Shown here piece by piece: positions 17,596 to 27,538 of a stretch of DNA of 64,000 bases (positions are counted from its first letter, which is position 1; every line of letters starts with the position of its first letter). Origin of the DNA: Pseudomonas putida (GTDB lineage Bacteria > Pseudomonadota > Gammaproteobacteria > Pseudomonadales > Pseudomonadaceae); assembly GCF_030159595.1 (NCBI RefSeq), contig NZ_BSKJ01000001.1, positions 744,001 through 808,000 of the forward strand, read 5' to 3'. The position numbers and the translations under genes were made by a program. Below the pieces are notes generated by a model. That model was not told the DNA's origin. It worked only from the letters and a program-made list of their open reading frames with translations, and searched no databases.

Positions 17596-20052
17596 ATGAA
17601 GGGACATCGCACTCTAGAAGCGCCAAAGTTGCTCGGTATCACCTGGCCCTTCATCGCCGTCGTGGTCTTCCAGGTGGCGCTGGGCAGCCTCAGCCTTTAT
17701 ACGCTGTCGGCCGTGCGCGCCTATGTCGCGGGCGAAAGCCTGTGGTCCAAGGCGCAGAAAGACGCCATCTACTACCTCAACCTGTACGCCGAAACCCGCG
17801 ACGACAGCACCTACCAGCGCTATCGCCAGGCCATCACCGTGCCTCAGGGCGACCACCAGTTGCGCGAGGTGCTAGACCAGCCCAGCCCTGACCTGGAGGC
17901 CGCGCGCCAAGCGGTGCTGCAAGGCGGTAACCACCCCGAGGATGTCACGCGGATCATCTGGTTCTACCGCAACTTCCGCAATGTCAGCTACATGCAGACA
18001 GCCATCGACTACTGGGACATCGGTGACGATTACCTGGCCAAGCTGGATGTGCTGGCTGGCGAGATGCGCCTGAGCTTTGCCACTGCCCCGGTCGATGCCC
18101 AGACCGTTAGCGCCTGGAAGGCCCGTATCGTCACCATCAACGAGGGCGTCACACCCGCCGCCAAGGCCTTCAGCGATGCCTTGGGTGAAGGCTCGCGCAT
18201 GCTGCTGCGGGTGCTGATGATCACCAACCTGTTGACGGCGATGTTCCTCATTACCATCGCCTGGCGCCGCTCCAGCAAGCTGCTGGCCCAGCGTCAGGCC
18301 TTTGCCAGTGCCTTGCAGGAAGAAAAGGAGCGGGCGCAGATCACCTTGCAGGCCATTGGTGACGCGGTGATCACCACTGATGTGGACGGCAGCATCGGCT
18401 ACATGAACCCGGCCGCCGAACAATTGACCCACTGGCAGGCCGGTCAGGCCCAGGGTCTGCCGCTGTCGGCGTTGTTCAGCCTGGTGGATGAGCCGGCCGA
18501 GGACGATGGCCGAAGCCTGGTAGAGCAGGTGCTCAGCGGCAGCCTCAAGGGTGGTGCGGAGCATGCCCGGCTGATCCAGCGCCTGGACGGCAGCACCGTG
18601 TCGATCAATCTGGTGGGCTCGCCGATCGTCAGTGATGGCCAAGTCAGCGGTATCGTGCTGGTGTTGCACGACATGACCCAGGAGCGTCAGTACATCGCCA
18701 ACCTGTCCTGGCAGGCCACCCACGACGCGCTGACCGGCCTGGCCAACCGCCGCGAGTTCGAATACCGCCTGGAGCAGGCGCTGAACGGCCTGGCGCGACA
18801 GGCTGGTCGGCATTCGCTGATGTTCCTCGACCTCGACCAGTTCAAGCTGGTGAACGATACCTGTGGGCATGCCGCCGGCGACGAGTTGCTGCGGCACATC
18901 TGCGCCGTGCTGCAATCCGGCCTGCGCGAAGGCGACACCTTGGCGCGGCTGGGCGGCGACGAATTTGGTGTACTGCTGGAGAATTGCCCGCCCGACCAGG
19001 CCGAGCGCATTGCCGAACAATTGCGCCAGATGGTGCAAAGCCTGCATTTCGTGTGGAAGGGGCGGCCGTTCGTCACCACGGTCAGTGTTGGCTTGGTGCA
19101 CATGGCCCAGGCCCCCGGCACACTCGAAACCTCGCTACGCGCCGCCGACATGGCCTGCTACATGGCCAAGGAGAAGGGGCGCAATCGCGTGCAGGTGTAC
19201 CACGCCGATGACAGCGAACTGTCCATGCGCTTTGGTGAAATGGCCTGGATCCAGCGCTTGCATGTGGCCCTGGAGGAAAACCGCTTCTGCCTGTACGCCC
19301 AGGAAATTGCTCCGCTGAAAACCTTCGAGGGCCCTGGGCATATCGAGATCCTGCTGCGCCTGCATGACGAAAGCGGCCGTACCATCCTGCCCAGTAGCTT
19401 CATTCCGGCGGCCGAGCGCTACGGCCTGATGACCGCGCTGGACCGCTGGGTGGTGCGCAATGTGTTCCAGGTCATCCGCCAGTGCCTGGACGAAGGGCGC
19501 GAAGGGCCGCTGTCGATCTGTGCGATCAACCTGTCAGGGTCGAGCATCGGCGATGACAAGTTCCTCGAATACCTGCAGCGGCTGTTTATCGAATACGCCA
19601 TCCCGCCACGGATGATCTGTTTCGAAATTACCGAAACCAGCGCCATTGCCAACCTGGGCAGCGCCATCCGCTTCATCAACGAGTTGAAGGGGCTGGGCTG
19701 CCGCTTCTCGCTCGATGATTTTTGCGCTGGCATGTCTTCGTTCGCCTACCTCAAGCATTTGCCCGTGGACTTCCTGAAGATCGACGGCAGTTTTGTCAAG
19801 GACATGCTCGACGACCCGGTCAACCGGGCCATGGTCGAGGTCATCAACCATATCGGCCATGTCATGGGAAAACGCACCATCGCCGAGTTCGTCGAAACAC
19901 CCTTGATCGAGCAGGCCCTACAGGAAATAGGCGTGGATTACGCCCAGGGTTACCTGATCGAACGCCCCCAGGTGTTCACCTGTGACAGTCTGCAGCGCCA
20001 ACGGATCGCCGCCCGGCCTCTGTTGCAGCGGGCACCTGGCACGTTTCGCTAG
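17596..20052 (+). CDS. Membrane PAS-GGDEF-EAL cyclic-di-GMP protein
   Basis: An 818-residue sensor. A transmembrane segment near residues 15-35 and a second near 205-225 bracket a periplasmic domain. A PAS domain follows (about 245-365), then GGDEF (about 375-535) and EAL (about 550-800). The cyclase motif LGGDEFG is intact and is preceded at the correct spacing by RxxD (REGD), the inhibitory product site. In the EAL domain the signature reads EIL, but the metal and catalytic residues are present: INLSG, FEITET, SLDDFCAG, LKIDGSF, AEFVET, AQGYLIERP. Both activities are therefore possible, and the GGDEF half may instead be a GTP-sensing regulator. It appears monocistronic. Confidence 0.92.
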   Translation: MKGHRTLEAPKLLGITWPFIAVVVFQVALGSLSLYTLSAVRAYVAGESLWSKAQKDAIYYLNLYAETRDDSTYQRYRQAITVPQGDHQLREVLDQPSPDLEAARQAVLQGGNHPEDVTRIIWFYRNFRNVSYMQTAIDYWDIGDDYLAKLDVLAGEMRLSFATAPVDAQTVSAWKARIVTINEGVTPAAKAFSDALGEGSRMLLRVLMITNLLTAMFLITIAWRRSSKLLAQRQAFASALQEEKERAQITLQAIGDAVITTDVDGSIGYMNPAAEQLTHWQAGQAQGLPLSALFSLVDEPAEDDGRSLVEQVLSGSLKGGAEHARLIQRLDGSTVSINLVGSPIVSDGQVSGIVLVLHDMTQERQYIANLSWQATHDALTGLANRREFEYRLEQALNGLARQAGRHSLMFLDLDQFKLVNDTCGHAAGDELLRHICAVLQSGLREGDTLARLGGDEFGVLLENCPPDQAERIAEQLRQMVQSLHFVWKGRPFVTTVSVGLVHMAQAPGTLETSLRAADMACYMAKEKGRNRVQVYHADDSELSMRFGEMAWIQRLHVALEENRFCLYAQEIAPLKTFEGPGHIEILLRLHDESGRTILPSSFIPAAERYGLMTALDRWVVRNVFQVIRQCLDEGREGPLSICAINLSGSSIGDDKFLEYLQRLFIEYAIPPRMICFEITETSAIANLGSAIRFINELKGLGCRFSLDDFCAGMSSFAYLKHLPVDFLKIDGSFVKDMLDDPVNRAMVEVINHIGHVMGKRTIAEFVETPLIEQALQEIGVDYAQGYLIERPQVFTCDSLQRQRIAARPLLQRAPGTFR

Positions 20053-20082
20053 CTAGAAATCACAAGGATCAAGGAGCTGAAA

Positions 20083-20868
20083 GTGATTGATGCATTCGTT
20101 CGTATCGGGCCTTTGATGGACCCCGCCAGCTATCCCCAATGGGCCCAGCAACTGATTGAAGATTGTCGCGAGAGCAAGCGCCGGGTGGTTGAGCATGAGT
20201 TCTACGCGCGCCTGCGCGACGGCCAGCTCAAGCCGTCGACCATTCGCCAGTACCTGATCGGTGGCTGGCCAGTGGTGGAACAGTTCTCTCTGTACATGGC
20301 CCACAACCTGACCAAGACCCGCTATGGCCGCCATCAAGGCGAAGACATGGCGCGGCGCTGGCTGATGCGCAATATCCGGGTAGAGCTCAACCATGCCGAC
20401 TATTGGGTGAACTGGTGCCAGGCGCATGGGGTGCACCTGCATGAGCTGCAGGCCCAGGAAGTGCCGCCCGAGCTGAACGGGTTGAACGACTGGTGCTGGC
20501 GTGTGTGTGCCACTGAGAACCTGGCCATTTCCATGGCGGCGACCAACTACGCCATTGAAGGCGCGACCGGAGAGTGGTCGGCGGTGGTGTGCTCGACCGA
20601 TACCTATGCACTGGGCTTCCCGGAGGATCAGCGTAAGCGGGCGATGAAGTGGCTGAAGATGCATGCCCAGTATGACGACGCGCACCCGTGGGAGGCGCTG
20701 GAGATCATCTGTACCCTGGCGGGCGAGAATCCGACCCTGGGGCTGCGCACCGAGTTGCGCAGGGCGATCTGCAAGAGTTACGACTGCATGTTCCTGTTCC
20801 TGGAGCGGTGCATGCAGCTGGAAGGGCGCCAGCAGGGCCGTTTGCGCCCGGCGTTGGCGGCGGGCTGA
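20083..20868 (+). CDS. TenA/PqqC-like (heme-oxygenase fold) protein
   Basis: A 261-residue, largely helical protein of the TenA/PqqC superfamily, often annotated as a TenA-family regulator or iron-containing redox enzyme. Several conserved acidic and histidine positions are present (VVEHEFYARL near 36, RVELNHADYW near 103, ATNYAIEG near 153, DDAHPWEALEI near 193). No thiamine or PQQ genes are nearby, so true thiaminase or PQQ activity is unlikely. The start is GTG at 20083 with AAGGAG at 20071-20076. It follows the GGDEF-EAL gene by 30 bases and may be co-transcribed. The function is unknown. Confidence 0.8.
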   Translation: MIDAFVRIGPLMDPASYPQWAQQLIEDCRESKRRVVEHEFYARLRDGQLKPSTIRQYLIGGWPVVEQFSLYMAHNLTKTRYGRHQGEDMARRWLMRNIRVELNHADYWVNWCQAHGVHLHELQAQEVPPELNGLNDWCWRVCATENLAISMAATNYAIEGATGEWSAVVCSTDTYALGFPEDQRKRAMKWLKMHAQYDDAHPWEALEIICTLAGENPTLGLRTELRRAICKSYDCMFLFLERCMQLEGRQQGRLRPALAAG

Positions 20869-20875
20869 TCATTTG

Positions 20876-20983
20876 CCTGTACCGGCCTATCGCCGGCAAG
20901 CCAGCGCCCACAGGATCACCACAGGCCAGGGCAATGTGGGATCCCTGTGGGCGCTGGCTTGCCGGCGATAGGGCCAGTACAGG
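20876..20983. repeat. Inverted REP pair between convergent genes
   Basis: Facing cores tatcgccggcaagccagcgc and the complement, outer arms cctgtaccggcc and ggccagtacagg. It fills the whole gap between the TenA-like gene and yciK, so it may end transcription from both sides. Confidence 0.92.
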
Positions 20984-20994
20984 CAACGCAGAGC

Positions 20995-21735
20995 TTACTG
21001 GGCGTTGAGCGCCTGACCGTTCACGGCTTTGCTGTCCGGCCCCATCAGATACAGGTACACCGGCATGATTTCTTCAGGCAGCGGGTTGTTCTGCGGGTTC
21101 TCGCTCGGGTAGGCCTGGGCACGCATCGCCGTGCGTGTGGCGCCCGGGTTGATGCTGTTGGAGCGCACCGGTGCCACGCCTTCCAGCTCGTCAGCCAGGG
21201 TCTGCATCAGCCCCTCGGTGGCAAACTTCGACACGCCATAGGCGCCCCAGTAGGCCCGCCCCTTGCGCCCAACGCTGCTGCTGGTGAACACCACCGAGGC
21301 GTCTTCCGACAGCTTCAATAGTGGCAGCAGGGTGCTGGTGAGCATGAACGTGGCATCGACGTTGATGTGCATCACGCGCATGAAGTTGTCGCCCGACAAC
21401 TGCTCCAGCGGCGTGCGCGGGCCAATGATCGAGGCATTGTTCAGCAGGCCATCGAGGCGGCCGAACTGGTCTTCGATCATCACGGCCAGCTCGTCGTACT
21501 GGTGGGGCAGGGCGGTTTCCAGGTTGAACGGGATGACCACCGGTTGCGGGTGACCGGCGGCTTCGATCTGGTCGTAGACCTCGTTCAGGTTGGCCTCGGT
21601 CTTGCCCAGCAGCAGCACGGTAGCGCCCAGCGCGGCATAGGCCTTGGCAGCAGCAGCGCCGATGCCGCGGCCGGCACCGGTAACCAGGATGACCCGGCCT
21701 TGCAGCAGATCGGGGCGGGCGTTGTAGTCGAACAT
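20995..21735 (-). CDS. yciK: YciK-family short-chain dehydrogenase
   Basis: A 246-residue SDR with TGAGRGIG near residue 20, NNAS near 98 and the catalytic YGVSK near 167. The family is YciK, a conserved but poorly characterised oxidoreductase commonly found next to mupP and ubiG in pseudomonads. I chose the ATG at 21735 because it starts MFDYNARPDLL, the usual N-terminus; the frame opens at 21777, but that would overlap the upstream spacer. It is the last gene of the leftward ubiG-mupP-yciK run, 29 bases after mupP. Confidence 0.9.
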   Translation of the reverse strand: MFDYNARPDLLQGRVILVTGAGRGIGAAAAKAYAALGATVLLLGKTEANLNEVYDQIEAAGHPQPVVIPFNLETALPHQYDELAVMIEDQFGRLDGLLNNASIIGPRTPLEQLSGDNFMRVMHINVDATFMLTSTLLPLLKLSEDASVVFTSSSVGRKGRAYWGAYGVSKFATEGLMQTLADELEGVAPVRSNSINPGATRTAMRAQAYPSENPQNNPLPEEIMPVYLYLMGPDSKAVNGQALNAQ

Positions 21736-21764
21736 GGTAGGTCCTTCGTGTTCGTTGGCGGGGT

Positions 21765-22442
21765 TCAGCAGCCGCACAGCGCGCTGTCGATCACTTTGCG
21801 CAGTTCCAGCGGGTGGTCCACCACCACGTCGGCACCCCAGTTGTTCGGGTTGTCCTCTGGATGAATATAGCCGTAACGCACCGCCGCCGTACGGGTGCCG
21901 GCATCGCGGCCAGACTCGATGTCGCGCAGGTCGTCGCCGACGAACAGCACGCTGGCCGGGTCCAGGTCCAGGGTTTTGCAGGCCAGAATCAGCGGCTCGG
22001 GGTCAGGCTTGCTTTTTTTCACATGGTCCGGGCAGATCAGCAGTGCCGAACGCTCGGCCAGGCCCAGTTGCTGCATGATCGGCTCAGCGAAACGCACCGG
22101 TTTGTTGGTGACCACGCCCCACACCAGGTTGCCTTTCTCGATGTCGGCCAGCAGCTCGGCCATGCCGTCGAACAACTTGCTGTGCACCGCGCAGTCGCGC
22201 TGGTAGCGCTCGAGGAACTCCAGACGCAGGGCCTCGAAGCCTTCGGCCTCCGGGTCCATGGCAAACGTGGTGGCGACCATGGCGCGGGCGCCGCCAGAGA
22301 TCACGCCACGGATCAGGTTATCGTCAATCGCCGGCAGGCCGCGCTCGGCGAGCATGGCCTGGCAGATGGCGATGAAGTCTGGCGCCGTGTCGAGCAAGGT
22401 GCCATCCATGTCGAAGAGTACTGCTCGCAAACGCATGCTCAT
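21765..22442 (-). CDS. mupP: N-acetylmuramic acid 6-phosphate phosphatase MupP
   Basis: A 225-residue HAD-superfamily phosphatase. The nucleophile motif is [11 protein letters not shown] near residues 9-19, and later motifs include VVTNKP and [16 protein letters not shown]. In Pseudomonas this gene next to ubiG, formerly called gph, is MupP. MupP removes phosphate from N-acetylmuramic acid 6-phosphate in the cell-wall recycling pathway that bypasses de novo UDP-MurNAc synthesis and affects fosfomycin tolerance. The start at 22442 forms an ATGA overlap with the ubiG stop; a second ATG lies six bases on. Confidence 0.88.
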   Translation of the reverse strand: MSMRLRAVLFDMDGTLLDTAPDFIAICQAMLAERGLPAIDDNLIRGVISGGARAMVATTFAMDPEAEGFEALRLEFLERYQRDCAVHSKLFDGMAELLADIEKGNLVWGVVTNKPVRFAEPIMQQLGLAERSALLICPDHVKKSKPDPEPLILACKTLDLDPASVLFVGDDLRDIESGRDAGTRTAAVRYGYIHPEDNPNNWGADVVVDHPLELRKVIDSALCGC

Positions 22443-23137
22443 TCCTCGCGCAGGGTCTGGATCATGTAGTTGACGTCAACGTCGCTGCTGAGCTTGTAGT
22501 GCTTGGTCAGCGGGTTGTAGGTGAGGCCGATGATGTCCTTCACCTGCAGGCCGGCATCGCGGCTCCAGGCGCCCAGTTCGGATGGGCGGATGAACTTCTT
22601 GAAGTCGTGGGTGCCGCGCGGCAGCATCTTCAGGATGTACTCGGCGCCGACGATGGCCAGCAGGTAGGCCTTGGGGTTGCGGTTGATGGTGGAAAAGAAC
22701 ACCTGGCCACCCGGCTTGACCATGCGGTAGCAGGCGCGAATCACCGACGACGGGTCGGGCACATGCTCGAGCATTTCCAGGCAGGTGACCACGTCGAACT
22801 GTTCGGGCATTTCCTCGGCCAGGGCTTCGGCGGTAATCTGCCGGTATTCCACCTGCACGCCGGACTCCAGTTGGTGCAACTGGGCCACGGCCAAGGGGGC
22901 TTCGCCCATGTCGATACCGGTCACCGTGGCGCCACGCAGGGCCATGGCTTCGCTGAGGATGCCGCCGCCGCAGCCTACGTCCAGCACTTTCTTGCCGGCC
23001 AGGCTGGCGCGTTCGTCGATCCAGTTGACGCGCAGCGGGTTGATTTCGTGCAGCGGCTTGAACTCGCTTTCGCGGTCCCACCAGCGGTGGGCCAGCGCTT
23101 CGAACTTGGCGATTTCGGCGCGGTCGACGTTGCTCAT
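22439..23137 (-). CDS. ubiG: Ubiquinone biosynthesis O-methyltransferase UbiG
   Basis: A 232-residue class I methyltransferase performing both O-methylations of ubiquinone synthesis. The SAM motif [14 protein letters not shown] lies near residues 51-64, and the motif [11 protein letters not shown] is typical of UbiG. Length and N-terminal [25 protein letters not shown] match the family closely. It is the first gene of the leftward run with mupP (four-base overlap) and yciK. The divergent mtnA starts about 110 bases away, so the gap holds both promoters. Confidence 0.96.
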   Translation of the reverse strand: MSNVDRAEIAKFEALAHRWWDRESEFKPLHEINPLRVNWIDERASLAGKKVLDVGCGGGILSEAMALRGATVTGIDMGEAPLAVAQLHQLESGVQVEYRQITAEALAEEMPEQFDVVTCLEMLEHVPDPSSVIRACYRMVKPGGQVFFSTINRNPKAYLLAIVGAEYILKMLPRGTHDFKKFIRPSELGAWSRDAGLQVKDIIGLTYNPLTKHYKLSSDVDVNYMIQTLREE

Positions 23138-23247
23138 TGAACAGTCCTCTGAAACTTCGCAAAATTGCGCCGGAGTATACCCGAGCGCTCGGCCCCGAGG
23201 GTCGCTATAATCGCCGGCTTTTGATATCCGAACGACGGGGAGAGGCG

Positions 23248-24324
23248 ATGCGCGAGCGACTTTTGGCGGCGGAGAAGGTGACCGGGATCCGCTGGCAGGG
23301 CGGCATCTTGCACCTGCTCGACCAGCGCCTGCTGCCGTCGGATGAACGCTGGCTGGCCTGCGACAATGTCGCGCAGGTGGCGACGGCGATCCGCGACATG
23401 GCCGTGCGCGGTGCTTCGGCGATCGGCATTGCCGCAGCGTATGGCCTGGTGCTGGCCCTTGAAGAGCGGCTGGCCGAAGGTGGCGATTGGGAAATGGACC
23501 TGGAAGAAGACTTCCTCTGCCTTGCCGAAGCGCGCCCCACGGCTGCCAACCTGTTCTGGGCGTTGAACCGCATGCGTGAGCGCCTGCAGCGCCTGCGCCC
23601 GGACGAAGATGTGCTGGCGGCGCTGGAGGCTGAAGCGGTGGCTATCCACGAAAGCGACCGCGAAGCCAACCTGACCATGGCCCAGCAAGGCATCGAACTG
23701 ATCCGCCGTCACCAGGGAAATGCCCAGACCCTGCTGACCTACGGCAATGCCGGTGCGCTGGCCAGTGGCGGCTTTGGCACTGCGCTGGGGGTGATTCGTG
23801 CCGGCTACCTCGAAGGCATGGTCGAGCGGGTGTATGCCGGCGAAACCCGCCCCTGGCTGCAAGGCTCGCGCCTGACCGCGTGGGAGCTGGCCAACGAAGG
23901 GATCCCGGTGACCCTGTGCGCGGACTCGGCGCTGGCTCATCTGATGAAGACCAAGGGCATCACCTGGGTGGTGGTGGGCGCGGACTGCATTGCGGCCAAT
24001 GGCGACATGGCCAGCAAGATTGGCACCTACCAGCTGGCGGTCAGTGCCATGCACCACGGCGTGCGCTTCATGGTGGTGGCACCGAGTACCAGCATCGACC
24101 TTAACCTGGCCACGGGTGAGGATATTCCGCTGGAAGAGCGCGCGGCCGACGAGTTGCTGGACATTGCCGGTACCCGGGTGGCGCCGGATGTCGAAGTGTT
24201 CAACCCGGTGTTCGATGTGACCCCGGCCGACCTGATCGACGTGATCGTGACCGAACGTGGCATCGTAGAGCGCCCGGATGCCGCCAAGCTGGCCCAGCTG
24301 ATTTGCCGCAAGCGCCTGCACTGA
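23248..24324 (+). CDS. mtnA: S-methyl-5-thioribose-1-phosphate isomerase
   Basis: A 358-residue aldose-ketose isomerase of the methionine salvage pathway, homologous to eIF2B subunits. Key family segments are present: [14 protein letters not shown] near residue 52, [12 protein letters not shown] with the catalytic Cys position substituted by Ala-containing residues, [10 protein letters not shown] near 223, and [21 protein letters not shown] near 238 with the catalytic Asp. The ATG at 23248 has GGGGAGAGG just upstream and yields the normal [11 protein letters not shown] start. A palindrome follows the stop. Confidence 0.95.
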   Translation: MRERLLAAEKVTGIRWQGGILHLLDQRLLPSDERWLACDNVAQVATAIRDMAVRGASAIGIAAAYGLVLALEERLAEGGDWEMDLEEDFLCLAEARPTAANLFWALNRMRERLQRLRPDEDVLAALEAEAVAIHESDREANLTMAQQGIELIRRHQGNAQTLLTYGNAGALASGGFGTALGVIRAGYLEGMVERVYAGETRPWLQGSRLTAWELANEGIPVTLCADSALAHLMKTKGITWVVVGADCIAANGDMASKIGTYQLAVSAMHHGVRFMVVAPSTSIDLNLATGEDIPLEERAADELLDIAGTRVAPDVEVFNPVFDVTPADLIDVIVTERGIVERPDAAKLAQLICRKRLH

Positions 24325-24329
24325 TTTTT

Positions 24330-24380
24330 GCCTGTGCCGGTGCTTTCGCGGGGCAAGCCCGCGAAAGCACCGGCACAGGC
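24330..24380 (+). terminator. Long palindrome after mtnA
   Basis: Arms gcctgtgccggtgctttcgc and its exact complement flank a short centre (ggggcaagccc), six bases after the mtnA stop. The core resembles half of the cgggcaagcccgc REP type. It is terminator-like although there is no following U tract. Confidence 0.75.
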
Positions 24381-24625
24381 GATGAGGTTTCCTGGATTCA
24401 TGCCAGTGTGAGGCCACCTGCCACATCTCCCCACCGCCCCCGCCTTTGTGATAACATCCGGCAGTTTCCAAGACCGCCCATCACGGCGGCCTTCATTGCG
24501 CAGATCCATGGCACAACTCATTGATTTGTCGTAAGTCGTCGCACCCTTATGCGTTGCGGCGGCGAGCTTCGTTCGGCCCTTGATGGAGCTGCGAAGTTTC
24601 ACCAGAAAAAGGAATCAGGCTTCTC
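24381..24625 (+). promoter_or_regulatory. gyrA leader region
   Basis: About 245 bases between the mtnA palindrome and gyrA with no gene-sized frame. It should hold the gyrA promoter; supercoiling-sensitive promoters are typical for gyrase genes, but I cannot assign the boxes. A tiny ORF (ATG at 24508, eight codons) ends before gyrA and is probably chance. The gyrA ribosome site is within aaaaaggaatc just upstream of the ATG. Confidence 0.45.
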
Positions 24626-27391
24626 ATGGGCGAACTGGCCAAAGAAATCCTCCCGGTCAATATCGAAGACGAACTGAGACAGTCTTACCTCGACTACGCG
24701 ATGAGCGTGATTGTCGGGCGAGCGCTGCCCGATGCGCGTGACGGCTTGAAGCCCGTGCATCGTCGCGTTCTCTATGCGATGAGCGAACTGGGCAACGACT
24801 GGAACAAACCGTACAAGAAATCCGCCCGTGTGGTCGGTGACGTGATCGGTAAGTACCACCCGCACGGCGACACTGCGGTCTACGACACCATCGTGCGTAT
24901 GGCCCAGCCGTTCTCGCTGCGCTACCTGCTGGTCGACGGCCAGGGCAACTTCGGTTCGGTGGACGGCGACAACGCCGCCGCCATGCGATACACCGAAGTG
25001 CGCATGACCAAGCTGGCCCACGAGTTGCTGGCCGACCTGCACAAGGAAACCGTCGACTGGGTGCCCAACTACGACGGCACCGAGCAGATCCCGGCGGTCA
25101 TGCCGACCCGTATTCCCAACCTGCTGGTCAACGGTTCCAGCGGTATCGCCGTGGGTATGGCGACCAACATTCCGCCACACAACCTTGGTGAAGTCATCGA
25201 CGGCTGCCTGGCGCTGATCGACAACCCCGAAGTCACCATCGATGAGCTGATGCAGTTCATCCCGGGTCCGGACTTCCCGACTGCCGGCATCATCAACGGT
25301 CGCCAGGGCATCATCGAGGCCTATCGTACCGGCCGTGGCCGCATCTACATGCGTGCCCGTTCCGAAATCGAAGACATCGACAAGGTTGGCGGCCGCCAGC
25401 AGATCGTCGTGACCGAGCTGCCGTACCAGCTGAACAAGGCACGCCTGATCGAAAAGATCGCCGAGCTGGTCAAAGAGAAGAAGATCGAAGGCATCACCGA
25501 ACTGCGCGACGAGTCCGACAAGGATGGCATGCGCATCGTCATCGAGCTGCGTCGCGGCGAAGTGCCGGAGGTGGTGCTCAACAACCTCTACCAGCAAACC
25601 CAGCTGCAGAGCGTGTTCGGTATCAACGTGGTGGCCCTGGTCGACGGTCGCCCGCGCCTGCTCAACCTCAAGGACCTGCTTGAAGCGTTCGTTCGTCACC
25701 GCCGTGAAGTGGTGACCCGCCGTACCGTATTCGAGCTGCGCAAGGCCCGTGAGCGCGGCCACATCCTTGAAGGCCAGGCGGTCGCGCTGTCCAACATCGA
25801 CCCGGTCATCGCCCTGATCAAGGCCTCGCCGACCCCGTCCGAAGCCAAGGAAGCCCTGGTTTCCACGCCGTGGGAATCCAGTGCCGTGCAGGTCATGGTC
25901 GAGCGCGCTGGCGCCGACTCCTGCCGCCCTGAGGACCTGCCGGAGCAGTATGGCCTGCATGATGGCAAGTACTTCCTGTCGCCGGAACAGGCTCAGGCCA
26001 TTCTCGACCTGCGCCTGCACCGCCTGACGGGTCTGGAGCACGAGAAGCTGCTGGCCGAGTACCAGGAAATCCTCGAGCAGATCGGCGAGCTGATCCGCAT
26101 CCTCAGCAGCGCCGAGCGCCTGATGGAAGTGATCCGCGAAGAGCTGGAAGCCATCCGTGCCGAGTACGGCGATGCCCGCCGCACCGAAATCCTCAATGCC
26201 AGCCACGACCTCAACTACGGTGACATGATCCCGGAAGAAGAGCGCGTGGTAACCATCTCCCACGGTGGTTATGCCAAGACCCAGCCATTGTCCGCTTACC
26301 AGGCCCAGCGCCGTGGCGGCAAAGGCAAGTCGGCGACTGGCGTGAAGGACGAGGACTACATCGAGCACCTGCTGGTCGCCAACAGCCATGCCACCCTGTT
26401 GCTGTTCTCCAGCAAGGGCAAGGTGTACTGGAAGAAGACCTACGAAATCCCCGAGGCGTCGCGCGCAGCCCGTGGCCGTCCGCTGGTCAACCTGCTGCCG
26501 CTGGAGGAGGGTGAGCGCATCACCGCCATGCTGCAGATCGACCTCGAAGCGCTGCAGCAGAACGCCGACCTCGACGAAGAGCTGGAAGACGCTGATGACG
26601 CCGTGCTCGAGGGTGAGCTGGTAGAGGCCGAGGAAGTCGACGAAGAAGACGGCGACACCCCGGAGTGGGTTGCAGAGCCGACTGGCGCCTACATCTTCAT
26701 GGCCACCGCCTCCGGTACCGTCAAGAAGACCCCGCTGGTGCAGTTCGCTCGTCCGCGCTCCAACGGCCTGATCGCCTTGAAGCTGAAGGAAGGCGACACC
26801 CTGATTGCGGCGGCCATCACCGACGGCGCCAAAGAAGTCATGATGTTCTCCGACGCCGGCAAGGTCATCCGCTTCGCCGAAAGCGTGGTGCGTGAAATGG
26901 GTCGTACTGCGCGTGGCGTGCGAGGCATGAAGCTGGGCAAAGGCCAGCAGATCATTTCGATGCTGATCCCGGAGTCCGGCTCGCAAATCCTCACCGCTTC
27001 CGAGCGTGGCTTCGGCAAGCGCACTCCGCTGTCCAAGTTCCCGCGCCGCGGCCGTGGTGGCCAGGGTGTGATCGCCATGGGTACCAAGGGGCGCAACGGC
27101 CTGCTGATCGGGGCTATCCAGGTGCAGGAAGGCGAGGAGATCATGCTGATCTCCGACCAGGGCACGCTGGTGCGTACCCGGGTTGGCGAGGTGTCCAGCC
27201 TGAGCCGTAACACCCAGGGTGTTACGCTGATCAAGCTGGCGGCTGACGAGACACTGGTAGGTCTGGAGCGTATCCAGGAGCCGTCCGAGGACGAACTCGA
27301 TGATGTGATCGAGACGGACGCGGAGGGCGTCGAGGCTGAAGCGCCAGACAATGACGAAGCTGCTGGTGCCGAAGAGGCCCCGCAGGAGTAA
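24626..27391 (+). CDS. gyrA: DNA gyrase subunit A
   Basis: A 921-residue GyrA, the DNA-cleaving and religating subunit of the A2B2 gyrase. The catalytic tyrosine lies in [10 protein letters not shown] near residue 122. The quinolone-resistance-determining region reads HGDTAVYD with Thr83 and Asp87, the normal residues for Pseudomonas, so no classical resistance substitution is seen. The C-terminal DNA-wrapping domain has the GyrA box QRRGGKG near residue 560. It also contains a strongly acidic insertion at about 640-680, and the protein ends in an acidic tail, as in other pseudomonads. A terminator follows. Confidence 0.98.
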   Translation: MGELAKEILPVNIEDELRQSYLDYAMSVIVGRALPDARDGLKPVHRRVLYAMSELGNDWNKPYKKSARVVGDVIGKYHPHGDTAVYDTIVRMAQPFSLRYLLVDGQGNFGSVDGDNAAAMRYTEVRMTKLAHELLADLHKETVDWVPNYDGTEQIPAVMPTRIPNLLVNGSSGIAVGMATNIPPHNLGEVIDGCLALIDNPEVTIDELMQFIPGPDFPTAGIINGRQGIIEAYRTGRGRIYMRARSEIEDIDKVGGRQQIVVTELPYQLNKARLIEKIAELVKEKKIEGITELRDESDKDGMRIVIELRRGEVPEVVLNNLYQQTQLQSVFGINVVALVDGRPRLLNLKDLLEAFVRHRREVVTRRTVFELRKARERGHILEGQAVALSNIDPVIALIKASPTPSEAKEALVSTPWESSAVQVMVERAGADSCRPEDLPEQYGLHDGKYFLSPEQAQAILDLRLHRLTGLEHEKLLAEYQEILEQIGELIRILSSAERLMEVIREELEAIRAEYGDARRTEILNASHDLNYGDMIPEEERVVTISHGGYAKTQPLSAYQAQRRGGKGKSATGVKDEDYIEHLLVANSHATLLLFSSKGKVYWKKTYEIPEASRAARGRPLVNLLPLEEGERITAMLQIDLEALQQNADLDEELEDADDAVLEGELVEAEEVDEEDGDTPEWVAEPTGAYIFMATASGTVKKTPLVQFARPRSNGLIALKLKEGDTLIAAAITDGAKEVMMFSDAGKVIRFAESVVREMGRTARGVRGMKLGKGQQIISMLIPESGSQILTASERGFGKRTPLSKFPRRGRGGQGVIAMGTKGRNGLLIGAIQVQEGEEIMLISDQGTLVRTRVGEVSSLSRNTQGVTLIKLAADETLVGLERIQEPSEDELDDVIETDAEGVEAEAPDNDEAAGAEEAPQE

Positions 27392-27408
27392 GCAAGCGTA
27401 AACCCGAG

Positions 27409-27433
27409 CGGGGCGACCAAGGTCGCCCCGTTT
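27409..27433 (+). terminator. Rho-independent terminator of gyrA
   Basis: A ten-base stem, cggggcgacc / ggtcgccccg, with a two-base loop (aa) and followed by ttt, 17 bases after the gyrA stop. Confidence 0.85.
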
Positions 27434-27459
27434 GACTGATTAGGCCGGGCAATGCCTGG

Positions 27460-27493
27460 CCCCGTGGGAGCGGGCTTGTCCGCTCCCACGGGG
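27460..27493. repeat. REP-type hairpin upstream of serC
   Basis: Arms ccccgtgggagcgg and ccgctcccacgggg around a short centre gcttgt form a compact hairpin. The core is the cgggcaagcccgc REP type in compacted form. It lies between gyrA and serC and may insulate the two. Confidence 0.75.
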
Positions 27494-27538
27494 TTCCCGC
27501 AGAACTAGCTGTTTAGATCTATTAGAGCGAGAGTGGAT

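Noticed and set aside
24508..24534. Eight-codon ORF (MAQLIDLS) before gyrA as a leader peptide
   Set aside because: It is too short to tell from chance, with no attenuator structure or regulatory codons visible.
24599..26986. A 795-codon open frame antisense to gyrA
   Set aside because: It is an artefact of strong third-position GC bias in gyrA. The translation is His/Gln/Val-rich without any domain, and gyrA itself is certain.
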